From positions 1 to 35,870 of the forward strand of contig RPFO01000476.1 in the NCBI GenBank assembly GCA_009746045.1: 35,870 nucleotides of DNA, given 5' to 3'. Position numbers and translations under genes: made by a program. The DNA comes from Mesostigma viride. Taxonomy: Eukaryota > Streptophyta > Mesostigmatophyceae > Mesostigmatales > Mesostigmataceae. Of the stretch, positions 9,801-19,949 are shown piece by piece (the stretch's first letter is position 1; every line of letters starts with the position of its first letter). The notes beneath the pieces were generated by a model. That model worked only from the letters and a program-made list of their open reading frames with translations, was not told where the DNA came from and made no database searches.

Positions 9801-11610
9801 GTACCGTGGCCAGCGGACCAGGTGACGACCGTAGTGGATGCCACTGTCGCCAGCTTGCCCGCGTTAAAAGCGATATACAAAACCGAGGCGGTAGTGCCGA
9901 ACTTGTCTGCCACTCCTGTCACCACACTAGGCACCCTTGCATCCGTTAGCGCCCGCACGCCAGCGTTAGAACCAAACTGCCACACGCAATTGGCAACATT
10001 AAGATCGGTGAGGTCACCGAGCGCAACAGGAGTTTGGGAACCCGCTGGGTTAAAGGCTAACGTAAACCTTACCGCTTCGGTGATCTCGTTGTTCGGCGAA
10101 GTGCCCACCAGGAAGGTTGATCCGGGTATTGTCACAGTGATCGTACCACGGGTGGTGAGGAAGTTTGTTTCAGCATTTCCAAAAGCCCACCCCGCAACAT
10201 CACCAAGGTTCACGTTGAGGATGTTTGCGTTGTTCTGCTTCGTCACGGTCTGGGTGGTTTTTTCTCGCGTTCCTAGTGCGTATTTTATAGTCGTGTCCGT
10301 GCGGGGTACTTAAGAGCAAGAGTGTCATTGAAGGTCAGTTTGACTGTCACATTATTGCCCGAAACGCCGCTGTCAAACTGGCAGCTCATAGCAGACCATT
10401 CCGACTCCGACAAAGAAAAATCCCTGGTAGTAGCGTTGCTGGTCGTCGAGAAGATCAGATTGACCGCTGACAGCCCCACCGCTTTTAAGGATGCCAACTC
10501 GCGTGTGGCGGTGCTGGTGTTGTTGTTGTTGGATGAGGTTGTAGCGGTGCTAAAATCCAAGTCGCGGTCACATTTTTGTTGAAAATGCCACTAGTTGTCT
10601 TTAACATGCCGGCCGGGATAGTCACTGCAACAGAGTTTGCTAGCCTCTGTAAGATCTGCACGGACTCCCCTAGACCAATTGCTTTTATATCCCCCAAACG
10701 GAATCTAGCAATTTTTAAGCTGTTGCGGACGTGAATTCATCAACACCGCATAAAGTTTTAATGGGCGTGGCCGCATTGTCTAGCGTCCAAGAGAACACGA
10801 TAGGATTATTTCTGGCCAGTGATAAGTCAGTCGAAGTGATCTGAAGATAAACGTCCCATGTTCGATTATTGGTATAAAGATCTGACCATCCAGTAATGGT
10901 TGGCACAACAGCAACAACACCGCCGCTGGTAGGAGCGGAGGCGGCTGGGAATGTTTGTACGTCGGTACTATTGACTTGTTTACAAACAAGAAACTCGCAT
11001 TATGTATGCCAGGGATGTTGCCGATGACAGCGGTATCGATGCTAGATGGGGTGGCACCATTCCACAAGCGCGTGGATATGAAAATGGACTTGTTATAGGT
11101 AGCACCGTCGACTTTAATTGAGCCGGCTGGGATTTCCACCGTGAGAATGTTAAGGTGGCTTGCTCCAGGCGACCGCAGATCCCATCCATTAGTGGTTGCG
11201 CGATTGACAAGATCATCGAGAGGAATAGAGTCTTTGATATCTGTTTTGTGACGAATATAACACCGCCGCCCATTAGTAGTCCAAGTTACATTGTCCAGGC
11301 TTATTTTCGGGAGTACTCGCTGTGTTCAAAGTGAATGTGTTCAAAGTGCCATCTGGTGACTGGACTCTGATCTGATAATCATTATTCAAAAGTTTTGCTG
11401 GGATGTTTATTTCCAAAACTGCAGTCGCTAAACTGGGGAACGCGGCAGTACTAATGTCGACATGACCAATGTCCAAAGTGTTTGCTACTAGGTCAGCTGT
11501 CGATTTACTATCGCTAGTGTTTTTGAAATAACAGAAAATGGGGCAGTGGTAGAATTAGAAGAGCGCGGGAACGCATCTTTGAGAGTCGCGACATCCGATA
11601 ATGTCGACAT
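6805..11610 (-). CDS. Giant tandem-repeat protein A, fibre- or surface-like (multiple frame breaks)
   Basis: ATG at 11610 (MSTLSDVATL...) begins a run of minus-strand segments that continue one another in changing frames down to the TAG at 6805, about 1600 residues. The last 883 residues (from 9456) are uninterrupted. Breaks lie near 11520, between 11300 and 10500 (several), near 10303, 9710 and 9435. The protein is built of repeated Ser/Thr/Asn-rich beta-type domains of roughly 120-170 residues, each with a core such as (I/V/L)-x-IPA-x4-V followed by a hydrophobic strand. Examples are EIPAGSIKVDG, VTIPAGMLKTTS, VTVPANCLTFTG, LSLPAGLFRIG and IKIPANTVRIG. From 9640 to 7640 the spacing is close to 500 bp. 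It has no cysteine-rich or enzymatic motif. I infer a virion surface, fibre or host-contact protein from its size, repeats and position beside MCP2. It is paralogous to the next gene upstream. Confidence 0.7.
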
Positions 11611-11658
11611 GTTGTTATTACCACGTTTAGATTAAAAAATGAAACCGCGCACAAGGAC

Positions 11659-13489
11659 TTATTCAAGATTGATGGGGAGCGAAAACGAGAAGGGAGCCCC
11701 ACCAGGCTCCGCCAACTTCACAGACCCAGCTGGGACGATGAAAGTCAGCCCCTGTTCACGCTTTGTGAACATGTCATACCCCACTTCCGGTCGCGTAAGA
11801 AGTTTTGTGTACAGTCCACCAAAGTCAACCCTGAGCGATGTGTCCACACCGGTTACAGCGGCTGTACCAAACTCCACTCCGTCCATGTAGAACGGGATGG
11901 TTAGCGGGGATGGCACAGTGACCGGTGAGGTGGTGATAATCTCCAGCGCCATCTCGGCCTTTTTGTACGGAACTAATTGGTCCAGGTAAACATTGGACAT
12001 CTCCAGATTTGGAAGGGATGCCAATGTATACACCACTTTCGGCTGCCCCGGCTCCCAGATCACCTCTAATTGCACCCCTGTAACCCCATCTAACACGGTG
12101 TGAAACTCCTTACTCTGTCCAACACCATTTAGAAGGTAGAAACCGAATGGGATAGTGCGAGTTAGGAACTCTCCGGACACTGTGAACTTGCTTGGCGGGA
12201 TGTTAAATGATAGGAACTGCAGCTCCTTTGCGAACATATCATACCCGGTGTTCAATGCGTTTCCATACATGTCACCAAAGTTAAACATCAGCCCTTCCGC
12301 GTGCGCGGTCATGGCAGCGTTTCCAAACATGACACCGTCAACCATGTACGGGACGGAAACCGAAGAAGTGTATGGGATCATGACAGCTTCGTTCGTCTTG
12401 AAGAGCACGCGAACTTCCGGGGGGGGGCGGGTGATGTAAGCGGCGCTATTTGACTGACATACACGGGAGATGTTATGAACCGCGGCAAAGAAGCGATCGT
12501 AAAAGTATTCCGCGCCAGTCCGTTGTCTGACACGTCCAACACAATCTCTGACAGCCCCTGTATCAATCCCACGTGGCGCCTGATCCGTGTTGCAGATAAG
12601 ACGGGGTTAATAACGTGTATCTGGATGTCTACCGGCAAGGTATCCTCAAGCCCGCCGTCCACAGGGAGCTTATACGACGGCAGTGTGAAGGTGAGAAGCT
12701 GTGACTCCTTGGTCCGCATGTCCCACCCCCCCGATCGTGTGGTATGGTACATTGACGACAAGTCTACGACGAAGTTTCCATTTTTTTGCGTGTTGACATT
12801 GAACTCGCCAAACGACTGACTGTCCACCTTGTACGCGACGGGGAAGGTACTCTCTGGCGTCTCGCGGTCGTACGGGATGCTTATCACTAGGGAGCAAGTG
12901 TCTGAGCTAAGGATGTCGTTTATATCAATCGGGTCGAATACAGCATGGTACGGGTCTTTCACCAGACTCGACTGTTTCTGCAGCACACCGGCGGCGTAGG
13001 CATTGAATAGCGCGATCCTGATGATAGGCAAGCGCACTGGGGGGGTGGGGGGGTAAAGGTGATCGAAACCTCTGTGGGCGTGTCGATGATTTGATCATCC
13101 ACCATGTACGCGTTGGACGGGATAGTAAACGTCAACACGTGGTTCTGAGTGATCTGCATCAGGTCGTAGCCTACCATAGTTTTTACAGTGTTGTACACGT
13201 ACCCCAATACCAACTGATACCCTCCACTGACCTGTGTCATTGCCACGTTTCCAAACTCTGTGCCATTGATGCTGTATTTTACCACAATTATCCATTTGTC
13301 AGCTGCGGTCCATACAGGCATGAACAGGACGCAATATAGTTTGCCCGCTATCATGGAGATCGGTACACTGCTAATAACACTACGATCGGGCCACGAAGAG
13401 ATCGGGACACTTTGCAGCATTGTCGATGCATCCGCCATTATCTGCAAGTGCAACCCCCTGGCCCCTGGCACTTGTGTGATGTTCACCAT
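11659..13489 (-). CDS. Tandem-repeat protein B, paralogue of A (two frame breaks)
   Basis: About 610 residues from ATG 13489 (MVNITQVPGA...) to TAA at 11659. A TTG codon at 13504 begins LSTLTM, echoing the MSTL start of protein A, so the annotated ATG may not be the true start. At least four repeats of about 150-210 residues carry the signature G(W/Y)D(M/L)-x4-6-L-(T/S)-F-x-(I/L/V)-P. Examples are YDLMQITQNHVLTFTIP, GWDMRTKESQLLTFTLP, GYDMFAKELQFLSFNIP and GYDMFTKREQGLTFIVP. Phrases such as Y-x-(M/V)DG-(V/M)-x-FGNAA or VDGVMFG also recur. Breaks fall in the G runs at 13039-13053 and 12419-12427. It ends 48 bp before protein A on the same strand. The function is unknown; I infer a structural or adhesin-like role. 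Confidence 0.7.
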
Positions 13490-13539
13490 TGTTAATGTAC
13501 TCAAAGAAAGTTTTATTAGGCATCAGGTTTTTAATACGG

Positions 13540-14339
13540 TTATGCAAAGTACCTCTCGAAGTACTGCTCAGTGCATACCATCATGTCGAGCCCTTGCATG
13601 TGAAATTCAATCAAGTCCAGTTGTTCCTCCGCGATTTCTTTCCCGTCCCTGTCAAAAACCACGATGACCTTTGTGAGACCGGGGAAGTGGTGGCCGTACA
13701 CCAGCAACTGGCCCACAGCGTCGGTCCATCGCGCGAATTCTTTCACTTCTAGTAACATCTTGAACTTGTAGCTGACAATGTCCGCTCTCATGCCCGTGTC
13801 TCCCACTTTCACTTCGACCTGCCCCCCACGCGCATGGCGACACTGTCTCGCACTTCAGACTCTGAGCGCTGCGCCGACTGCCTCCCGGCGTCCTGGAACA
13901 TTCTCGTGGCGAGGGTCTTCATGCACCCCTTTGGACAGGCGGGGGTGTTGTAAAAGATGTCCGCCCAGTCCATGGCGGCGACGGCGAATACGGGGCTTAT
14001 CCAAGCTGCCACGTGCCATATGAGCGACGTGTGCATCCAGGTCCCCTGCATGGACGGCGTGCCCCCTTGCACTCGCTCCATCAGCTTGTCCATCCCCAGA
14101 TGGAGCTTCATTGCGTCCAGTAAGTCCTCAAACGCCTTTGTCCTTGTGAATGTCTTTATCTTCCTCTTGCCCAAGGACAGCACGTCACAAAAGTCTTGTC
14201 CATTCACGTAACGCGTTTCCTTCGCTACTCTCACTTTGCCAGTAAGAGGGGAGTTTTCCATCTCAAAATATTGGTACTTGTCATCTTCGTGGACGACGCG
14301 AAAAAGAGGCAGCGTAGCTCTCTCAGGACGAACGTCCAT
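13540..14339 (-). CDS. KilA-N domain protein with nuclease-like C-terminal domain (frame broken at 13822-13827)
   Basis: From ATG 14339, residues ~15-130 form a KilA-N DNA-binding domain: Y-x-Y-F-E-M near the start, ETRYVNGQDFCDVLSLGKRK, a central helix region, then the diagnostic GTWMHTSLIWHVAAWISPVF. KilA-N proteins are common in large DNA viruses and bind DNA. After a six-C run at 13822-13827 the frame changes and about 90 further residues follow. They contain ADIVSYKFKMLLEVKEF, a D-xn-E-x-K arrangement, then WTDAVGQLLVYG and KVIVVFD, the layout of a PD-(D/E)XK nuclease fold. The two parts lie in one continuous stretch with no spacer, so I read one gene. Catalytic activity is inferred only. 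It lies between repeat protein B and MCP3, 39 bp from the latter. Confidence 0.75.
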
Positions 14340-14378
14340 TGTGTGTTTTTGCGTACCGTCTAGCTAGCCGCGTGTGGC

Positions 14379-15988
14379 TTAGGAGGCGTACCGCTTTCCT
14401 CCCATACCGTTTTGGATCTTGATGACGTTGAAGTTCTTGGCGTACACGTGGATGCATCCCGGTTTCAGCGGGCCCGTCCTCTTCAGCACTAGCTTGACGT
14501 CATCCAGCCTGGACAGGTTGATAGACCCAGTTGGCTTCCACGAGTCCGGCTGCAGGCTGAACGGGATGATATAGATGCGGTCATCCCACGCGCGGCTGTG
14601 GAAGTGCGATGGCAACAGCGAGGAGAAGTAGACCGGGTCGCGCCCGTCTCCGTACACATTCTGCGAGTTCAACACCAGGTTGGCGGTGCTGAACAGGTGG
14701 TTGTCCCCGAACGCCGAGTTGGTGTTAGCGAACGACCAGTATCCGTTGTATTGGGTCTTTGCGCTGTCATCGCCCCACCACTCGTCCGCGCGGTAGAAGA
14801 ATATGAGCTCCTTGGTTGGGTGGTTGAACTTGAGGTCGATGGACACCTGGTCCGCCCCCGCGGTGACAAAGTGTTGGTGGTGTTGGTACTCTGTCACAAT
14901 GTACTCGTGGGTGTTGACGGCAAATTGCCTGCGCTCGAAGTCGTCCAGGTAGATGTACCTGCACATGAGGCGGACGGAGAGGGAGGGGGGGTCAGCCACC
15001 CACACGTTTCTCCCGCTGGCGGTTATTGTATATTTCGGTGTGTCAAGGTTGTACTTCTCCGCATCGGGCACGAGTGTGTGGGGGATCTTGAAGGTGGTCC
15101 CACCAAAATCGTCTAGAGTGAACTCGATCGCATGGGTAGTTGTGTCAACCTTTAAAGTTGCTTTTTCCAGTTTGTCAGTGTATAGCGCGTTCTCGATGAC
15201 GTAGTTGACTGCAGACAGGTCGTTACTCTCGGCGATGAGCTCCGACATCTCGTCGCCGTAGATGCCGCGAAGGTACAGCGATCGGATGAGCGCTCGCAGC
15301 CCGGCCGGGTCGGTTGATTGGAAAATAGGGTTCCAATCAGTTAATTTTGGATTGGGCGTGTTCAGACTGTAATGATTGAAGATCTTGTCGCGGGACTGAG
15401 CTTCACCTTCACCCGCACCTCGTGGTACTGCAGGGCGATCATGGGGAGCGCGAGGCCGGGGTCGCGCGTGAAGCTGAACTCGAGAGGCAGGTACAGGAAC
15501 TGCTTGTAGGTGTTGGTGTACTGCTCCTTGACGGTGCCGTTTGCATTAAATTCGATAGACCCGCCGTGCTGGACGGGCATGTTCTTTACGTAGCTCTGGT
15601 GGTCAGGCCTGGAGATGACGTCCATGATATGCAGCATGTCTCCCGTGATCCTCTCGATCTGGTACCCGCCGATGGTGAGCTCCACATAGTCGATGAGCGC
15701 GCGCCCGAAGTCCTTGATGAATGGCGAAAACTTGCTCTCCCAGTTCTTCACAGTCCCCATCTCCACCATCAGCGTGCAATTGGTGACCAGGTCACCGGAG
15801 CGGGGGAGCTTGAACTCCACCAGCTGGCCGTAGTCGGACGTGCCGGTGCTCTGTGTGATGATGGCGTCGTCCCACGCGAAGTTGGTGTGGCGCGGGTACA
15901 CGGTCTTCCAAAAGGTGATTTCGGGGTTCACGATGGTCGCGATGTCCTGCGACCCTTTCGCGTGGAGTTGCATGATCGCGGATGCCAT
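14379..15988 (-). CDS. Major capsid protein paralogue 3 (frame broken near 15390)
   Basis: ATG 15988 (MASAIMQLHAKGSQD) starts a typical MCP: ITFWKTVYPRHTNFAW, SGDLVTN, GGYQIERITGDMLHI, PLEFSFTRDPGLALPMIALQYHE and VKVKLSP. The frame is then lost near a GGG/CCC at 15392-15394. The remainder is in another frame to 14379, with YLDDFERRQFAVNTHEYIV, NLVLNSQNVYGDGRDPVYFS and the terminal GMGGKRYAS. All MCP signatures are present, so the break is small. Total length is about 536 residues, between MCP1 and MCP2. An upstream in-frame ATG at 16057 would add 23 residues unlike other MCP starts and is rejected. It is divergent from MCP4. Confidence 0.9.
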
Positions 15989-16087
15989 GTTGTGATGTAT
16001 AGTGTTTGCGGAGAAAAAAAATCGTTCGTGCAGTAACGCGGTTGGGGCCACACACAAATTATCGCACGCGATGTATGAAATGCGTCA
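15989..16087. promoter_or_regulatory. Divergent spacer between MCP3 and MCP4
   Basis: About 99 bp separate two divergent capsid genes and must hold both promoters. An A-rich run (near 16013-16021, plus strand) fits the A8 element seen before MCP1/MCP2, oriented toward MCP4. A GTATAG/CTATAC lies near 15998 on the MCP3 side. The TCTAGA element is not evident. Confidence 0.45.
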
Positions 16088-17749
16088 ATGTCTCAAGACC
16101 TGAGCGCGCCGGTCACCTGGCTGCATTCCAAGGGGACGTTTGACGAGCACCTCACCGCGCTGCCGAGAAGACGTACTTCAAGCACGTGTATAGCCGCCAC
16201 ACCAATTACAGTTGGACCGACGTCCAGCTCAACCCCGTCAACAAGGCGGAGTACGGGTCGGAGGTTCGCTTCGTCGTTCCCAGGATCGGCGACCTGATCA
16301 CCAAGATGTACCTGTACTTCCACGTGAACAAGTTGAACTATGGCACGATGGAGCACACGGTGAACGACGTGAAGTTCGTGGACCCGGCTACCATGCGGTA
16401 CACCACCACGGCTTCCACGGCTACCGTCGACATCACGGTGGCCCTGGACGCCAGCAAGGTCCCTCGCAGTGCACAGTTGGGGTACAAGGGCGTGACCCAC
16501 GACATGTTCAACGAGTCGTGGATGCGTTCGATGGGGTACGTGTTGCCGGAGAAGGTGGAATTGTGGGTGGGCAACCAGATGGTGGACAGCGTGACGGGGG
16601 ACTTCATGTACGTGTGGGACTCGCTGGTCCACACCCAGTCCAACAGCGTGGTGCTCAACACCCCCGATGACAACGGCGGGGGGTTCAATATCGGCACGCA
16701 GCACGACCAGCACATCTACATCCCGATCCAGTTCTACTTTTCCGAGAGCCAGGGCCACGCGCTTCCTATCAGCGCGCTGCAGTACCACGAGATGGAGGTG
16801 CGCGTGAAGTTGAGCCCCCGCCCGCTGCTTTCGTCGTACTTAAAATACCACGAGAAGGCCACCTTTTTCGTGGACCCCAACGCCAGCCCCCGATCACCCT
16901 ACCCAGCCCTAATCCAGAGAGGTGGATGTTGAAGGACGTGCCGCTATTCTATGAGGACCCGGTGGGAACCGGTAACCTGACTCGCGACCCCGCCGGGCGC
17001 CTGCTGAAGGACCTCGACGTCGGGGGCGAGCTGAAGAAGGTGGGCCTCGTGACCCGCTACGTTTTCCTGGACGCGTTCGAGAGGGAGCAGTTCATGAGGT
17101 CGCACAATTCGTGGCTGATAACGGAGACCCAGCACCTGTCCGTTCCCATCAAAACGACGGACAAGCTGTACAAGGAGATCCCGCTCGACAAGTTCTCCGG
17201 CCCGTGCAAGGAGCTCATCTTTTTTTACAGGGCCGACTATCGCACGATCACCGGCGACGGGCAGCTTGTGGACAACGTCAAGTTCTGGAATTTCGAGGCC
17301 AACCGCCCCATGGTCGGTAAGAAGGATTTGCGGTGGGACTCGCGCGGGTACTTTGTCCCGGGGAAGACGGAGGACTGGGCCCAGATCGACGACACGCTAT
17401 TCGACAGGGCCACGTTCGCTATCAACGGGAAGGACCTGTGGTCCCCCCCCGCGACCCTCTTTGGTTCGGGTTTTACCTTCCCTTCGAGTTCCACTCCAAC
17501 GGGCCTACGAACAACTTCAACCAGAACCTGTTTGTGATGCCGTTCTGCTTCAGGCCCGAGTCCACCGACCCGAACGGCAGCATAAACTTGAGCAAGATCG
17601 ACAGGGCTTCTCTGCGGCTTTATTTCAAGCAGATACCGGGGCTCAAGGAGGGCGCGGTCATGTCCGACGGGCACATCCACATCTACGCGCGCACCATGAA
17701 CATGTTCGAGGTCAGCCAGGGCCACGGCAGGAAGGTCTTCATGACGTAA
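16088..17749 (+). CDS. Major capsid protein paralogue 4, divergent (three frame breaks)
   Basis: From ATG 16088 (MSQDLSAPVTWLHSKGTFDEHL) through VYSRHTNYSW, RIGDLITKMYLYFHV, VGNQMVDSVTGDFMYVWDSL, YIPIQFYFSESQGHALPISA-LQYHE, RVKLSPR and VFLDAFEREQF to INLSKIDRASLRLYFKQ. Frames change near 16150-16165, in the C run 16887-16891, and in the C run 17443-17450. The three main segments cover the whole fold in order, about 553 residues. It is the most divergent MCP: SKGTFDEHL replaces AKGTQD, and the usual NGMGGKRFAS tail is replaced by QGHGRKVFMT. It is the only MCP on the plus strand. It may be a minor or vertex-specific capsomer (inference). Its stop codon overlaps the end of the LysM gene by about 11 bp. 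Confidence 0.88.
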
Positions 17750-18250
17750 ACGCGGACGCCGCACTCCCCGCCGACGACCGCGCCATGCTCTCCACGATCG
17801 GTGCCGCGACTTCCACGGGCACACCACTGAGTGCCAGGATGTTGTTCAGCAGGTCCTCTCTCCCCCCCCCACTGTCGTGGCGCCAAGCGAGGATTGGGCT
17901 TCCGCGCCCCGCTGCCGGTGTGGCTCCTGGGCGCGAGACACAGACACTTTGTTTCCTTGGTTGAGGATGATCCTGGCAAAGTCCTCGGACGTCATCTCCT
18001 GGGGTATTATCAGCACGTCGCCCGGTGATAGGTAGCGGGGGTGCACGTGAATGTTCTTGGCTATGAGCTCGGTGACCTGCACCCCTGCGGCGCTGGCTAT
18101 GGATTCCCAGGTGTCCCCCATTTTCACTATGTATTGATGGCGGTTGGCGGGGTTGGCGGCAGTAGGGCCCGTCTGCAGTTTGGGTTGAGGCGGGGGCAGG
18201 TTGGCCTCCTTTATGAATGTGGACAGTATGTTTTGTGCCTCTTCGTCCAT
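17739..18250 (-). CDS. LysM-domain protein (frame broken at 17862-17870)
   Basis: ATG 18250 (MDEEAQNILSTF) is preferred over the ATG at 18325, because the 25 extra residues are of poor quality. A Pro-rich linker is followed by a LysM domain at about residues 39-84 (YIVKMGDTWESIASAAGV... then LSPGDVLIIPQ). LysM binds N-acetylglucosamine polymers such as chitin or peptidoglycan. In a virus it could serve cell-wall attachment or virion assembly. After a nine-C run at 17862-17870 (plus strand) a second frame reads about 40 residues of coding-like sequence (REDLLNNILALSGV...) to a stop at 17739. I take this as the true C-terminus. It is tail-to-tail with MCP4. Confidence 0.7.
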
Positions 18251-18321
18251 GTTCCTATTAGACGCATACAAATTATTGCAATGTAAAACGCGATTGGTTA
18301 TTAACACATAAGGGGTGCTTA

Positions 18322-18675
18322 TCAATCCTCCTCGCGCACAGAGACCGTCAGTCTCAGCTTGCGGTTTCCGACCTGTATAACCTTGTCGATGCCTTGTGCT
18401 GCGGCCGGGGGCTTCAACCCGGACGACATGACGTGCGCGATCAAATCGAAGATGCCGTCGTGATCAGTATCGAATTGCTCGCCGCCGCCCACAAAATGCT
18501 GGTTCATGCACACGTCCGTGTGCGGCATCTCGTCGTCTTCTGGCACTTCGAACACCACGTTGCCTTCTCCGTCCAGCGACGCGCTCCACCCCTGTTTCAT
18601 GCCGGACAGCAACACTCCGAGCAGCGCCTTATCGGAGTTGGTAATGGCGGCCTTCTCCTTGCGACACTTGTTCAT
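18322..18675 (-). CDS. Hypothetical acidic protein, 117 aa
   Basis: Intact from ATG 18675 (MNKCRKEKAA) to the stop at 18322. I do not recognise it. It has a Lys/Arg-containing start, an acidic middle (EVPEDDEMP) and a DTDHDGIFD segment reminiscent of a calcium-binding D-x-D-x-D-G loop. The C-terminus (VGNRKLRLTVSVREED) is beta-like. It lies upstream of LysM on the same strand with about 70 bp between, and is divergent from the small gene at 18766. The EF-hand-like loop stands alone, so calcium binding is only a possibility. Confidence 0.65.
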   Translation of the reverse strand: MNKCRKEKAAITNSDKALLGVLLSGMKQGWSASLDGEGNVVFEVPEDDEMPHTDVCMNQHFVGGGEQFDTDHDGIFDLIAHVMSSGLKPPAAAQGIDKVIQVGNRKLRLTVSVREED

Positions 18676-18765
18676 GCTGGCGTTCTTACGTGTACTTTAT
18701 ATTTTAATTGGTCCCTTCTGGCCGCGGTTGGTGGCGACATATTTCCTGTTGCTATAATCAGCACG

Positions 18766-19046
18766 ATGTCTTCCGTCACCCGCTTGACAGCCGATTACGT
18801 AACATAAACAACCGCATCCGGTTCACGGCGACGGGGGACAGTTTGTTGTCCACAAACCCATTGGACATCGGCAACTTCAGGCTGTATACCACGCAGGTGA
18901 AAAGGGACGGGGAATGGCACACGGCCATGTACGTGCTGCAGAAGAACGGAAGGAATCCGATACAGGAGGACACCGACCCGAACTTCATAAACTACACCTT
19001 ACTCGGAGCCATTGTGTACGAGGCCCCGTTCGAGCTCCCACCCTAG
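18766..19046 (+). CDS. Hypothetical small protein (frame broken near 18800-18815)
   Basis: ATG 18766 opens a short frame (MSSVTRLTADYV) that stops near 18806. From about 18800 another frame continues with coding-like sequence (NNRIRFTATGDSLLS..., FRLYTTQVKRDGEWHTAMYV, INYTLLGAIVYEAPFELPP) to 19046. Together about 90 residues, probably beta-rich. A TATAAT lies just before the ATG. An alternative is a single frame from an upstream ATG at 18708, but its first 40 residues look non-coding. Function unknown. It is 90 bp upstream of PCNA on the same strand. Confidence 0.5.
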
Positions 19047-19136
19047 CCGCCGCATCGTGTCCGCTGCCGGACGCTCGTCCTCGTCTGGACGCTCCCGCGC
19101 TTACATTAGCACAAAAACAGTCGCACGCGTACCATA

Positions 19137-19919
19137 ATGGAGTTCAGGACCGTCCAGGGGTCGTCCATTAAGCTGCTGGTGGAGGCGCTGAAGGAGCTGA
19201 CCAACGACGTGAATGTGCGGTTCGACCCCAATGGCGTGCACATCACCGCCATGGACGGGTGCCACTGCGCTCTGTTCCATGTGAACCTGCAAGCGGACAA
19301 GATCGAGGAGTACTCTTGCTCGCAGAATTTCACGGTGGGCGTGAGCCTGCTGAACCTGTACAAGCTGCTGAAGAACGTGTCCAGCAACGACGAGCTCGAG
19401 CTGCGGCTCGATGTGACGAAACAGGAGGTGATGGAGATCAACATCGTGAACAAGGTGAAGAACACCAAGTGGTCCTACACGATGAAGCTGCTGGACATCG
19501 ACGAGAGCAGTCTGGAAATACCCGAGAAGGAGTACTCGGTCGCGATCACCATGGTCAGCTCGGAGTTCCAAAAGATCTGCCGCGACCTCTCGGTGGTGGC
19601 CGACACGGTGAACGTGAAGTGCGAGGGCAGGCACATCACCATGTCGTGCTCCGGCGACATCGGCGATTGTCACTTGGAGATCGGGGAGGAGTTCCCCGAG
19701 ATGGAGGTGGACGTGAAGGACGAGAAGGAGGTCATAAACGAGGTGTACTCGCTGCGTTACCTGTGCACGTTTTCTAAGAGCGCCGGACTGTGCAATAGTG
19801 TGCAGCTGTTCTTGAGCCACGATTACCCCATCATAGTGAAGTACAAGGTGGGGGACTTGGGCGTGCTCATGTTCGCGCTGGCCCCCAAGATCGACGCGGA
19901 CATCGACATGAACGATTGA
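19137..19919 (+). CDS. PCNA: Proliferating cell nuclear antigen (DNA sliding clamp)
   Basis: An intact 260-residue protein of standard PCNA length. The two clamp domains are clear: MEFRTVQGSSIKLLVEALKEL with DVNVRFDPNGVHITAMDGCHCALFHV near residues 20-50 (the DNA-facing strand and helix region), L-x-LYKLLKNV, then domain 2 from about 125 with EFQKICRDLSVVADTVNV. The C-terminal block VQLFLSHDYPIIVKYKVGDLGVLMFALAPKI matches the family's P-x-x-x-x-Y-x-x-x-x-G-x-L-x-F-x-LAPK ending. PCNA forms a homotrimeric ring that tethers DNA polymerase and repair factors. Its presence indicates nuclear or viral-factory DNA replication with its own clamp. No frame breaks. It is convergent with the Bro-like gene. 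Confidence 0.97.
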   Translation: MEFRTVQGSSIKLLVEALKELTNDVNVRFDPNGVHITAMDGCHCALFHVNLQADKIEEYSCSQNFTVGVSLLNLYKLLKNVSSNDELELRLDVTKQEVMEINIVNKVKNTKWSYTMKLLDIDESSLEIPEKEYSVAITMVSSEFQKICRDLSVVADTVNVKCEGRHITMSCSGDIGDCHLEIGEEFPEMEVDVKDEKEVINEVYSLRYLCTFSKSAGLCNSVQLFLSHDYPIIVKYKVGDLGVLMFALAPKIDADIDMND

Positions 19920-19949
19920 GAGGAATAGGATGCTTTATTACTTCACTAT

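Noticed and set aside
16093-16788. Minus-strand open frame of 231 codons opposite MCP4
   Set aside because: Antisense shadow; the plus strand carries the complete set of capsid motifs.
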